From positions 9,652 through 26,065 of the forward strand of contig JAHBMJ010001765.1 of assembly GCA_018398765.1 (NCBI GenBank): a stretch of 16,414 bases of DNA, in the 5' to 3' direction. Positions 15,843 through 16,414 of this stretch are shown piece by piece. Under the pieces are notes generated by a model. It saw only the letters and a list, made by a program, of their open reading frames with translations. It searched no databases and had not been told where the DNA came from. The translations under genes were made by a program, and so were the position numbers. The first letter of the stretch is position 1. Each line of letters begins with the position of its first letter. The DNA comes from Chromera velia. Lineage: Eukaryota; Sar; Chromeraceae.

Positions 15843-16406
15843 CACACACACTACACACACACTACACACACACTACACACACACTATACACACACTATAC
15901 ACACACTATACACACACACACAATACACACACACCACACACACACATACAGAGCGACACAGCCGTCTCGACTCCCCTAGGATACTCAACAGGGAACCAAG
16001 CAGACCGTACCGACTCCACTCCAACAGCACACACAAATTCACTCACACACACATACACAGAGCGACACAGCCGTCTCGACTCCCCTAGGATACTCAACAG
16101 GGAACCAAGCAGACCGTACCCACTCCACTCCAACAGCACACACATACACACACACAAACACACTATACACACACCACAACAACACATACACAGAGCGACA
16201 CAGCCGTCTCGACTCCCCTAGGATACTCAACAGGGAACCAAGCAGACCGTACCCACTCCACTCCAGCACATACATACACACACACACACACACAAACATA
16301 CTATACACACACCACAACAACACATACACAGAGCGACACAGCCGTCTCGACTCCCCTAGGATACTCAACAGGGAACCAAGCAGACCGTACCCACTCCACT
16401 CCAACA
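15561..16406 (-). repeat. Six-copy 79-bp minisatellite interspersed with (CA)n
   Basis: Units start at 15561, 15726, 15948, 16057, 16190 and 16328. Each is 79 bp and begins ACAGAGCGACACAGCCGTCT. Copies differ at only about one to four positions; copy 1 is the most divergent (CTAAGATAC, and GTACCGACCCC near its end). Spacers of 30-143 bp are CA-rich (CACTATACACA and similar), and the outermost copy approaches the window end, so the array may continue. On the minus strand each unit is open in more than one frame (VEWVRSAWFPVEY... or GYGLLGSLLSILGES...) and is followed in five copies by GTATGTG, a donor-like sequence. The copy nearest the membrane-protein gene is followed by unique sequence instead of CA repeat. 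Confidence 0.9.
15641..15725 (+). repeat. (CA)n spacer between minisatellite units 1 and 2
   Basis: Nearly pure CA with CG and TATA-like interruptions. Similar tracts separate the later units, the longest (15805-15947) containing a sub-repeat of CACTACACACA type. Confidence 0.9.
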
Positions 16407-16414
16407 GCACACAC

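Noticed and set aside
15561-16406. CRISPR-like array (six repeats with spacers)
   Set aside because: The 79-bp unit is too long, the spacers are CA microsatellite of variable length, and the context is eukaryotic.
15480-16410. Overlapping minus-strand ORFs through the minisatellite
   Set aside because: Repeated sequence open in several frames. It was kept as a repeat with an exon hypothesis and not called as a gene.

Overview
The window is nuclear DNA of a eukaryote with intron-rich genes. The evidence is exons joined by phase-compatible GT...AG introns, single-gene transcription units on both strands, many di- and tetranucleotide microsatellites, and no bacterial operon or ribosome-binding-site organisation. 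Exon GC content, long G runs used as glycine codons, frequent TGCATGC motifs, (CATT/CAGT)n and (CA)n arrays and 45-700 nt introns would fit a chromerid or related alveolate alga such as Chromera velia. That assignment is an inference from style only; no marker gene proves it.

Layout. (1) 392-5463, + strand: the 3' part of a WD40 propeller gene of the WDR49/WDR64/WDY type, with at least six exons; one blade is split by about 600 residues of low-complexity sequence. A small antisense ORF (4379-4600) sits in one of its introns. (2) 5464-6458: intergenic and AT-rich. (3) 6459 to about 7966, + strand: a tentative gene starting with a signal-peptide-like exon, with introns full of (CA)n and (GAGT)n. 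(4) 7967-9291: microsatellites and no firm gene. (5) 9292-10051, - strand: a three-exon gene for a predicted 161-residue protein of unknown family. It is head-to-head with (6) 10145-11602, + strand, a long ORF of unknown family; the two ATGs are only 93 bp apart. (7) 12115-12967, + strand: a terminal exon encoding a GNAT-fold domain of the bacterial leucyl/phenylalanyl-tRNA-protein transferase (Aat) type. It may be the 3' end of the same gene as (6). (8) 12968-14425: AT-rich, with a cruciform-type inverted repeat. (9) 14426-15474, - strand: the last three exons of an unrecognised protein with one C-terminal membrane helix. (10) 15475-16414: six near-identical 79-bp minisatellite units embedded in (CA)n, lying where upstream exons of (9) would be expected.

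The genes show no obvious shared pathway. The WD40 protein is probably a scaffold or ciliary/cytoskeletal factor, and the Aat-like protein would act in tRNA-dependent N-terminal aminoacylation (N-degron chemistry) if active. The most notable points are the split WD40 blade, the Aat-like protein with a possible unknown N-terminal partner domain, microsatellites placed exactly at splice acceptors, a duplicated splice acceptor, and the exon-like minisatellite. All splice sites were assigned by eye from GT/AG, reading phase and protein sense. No transcript evidence was available.
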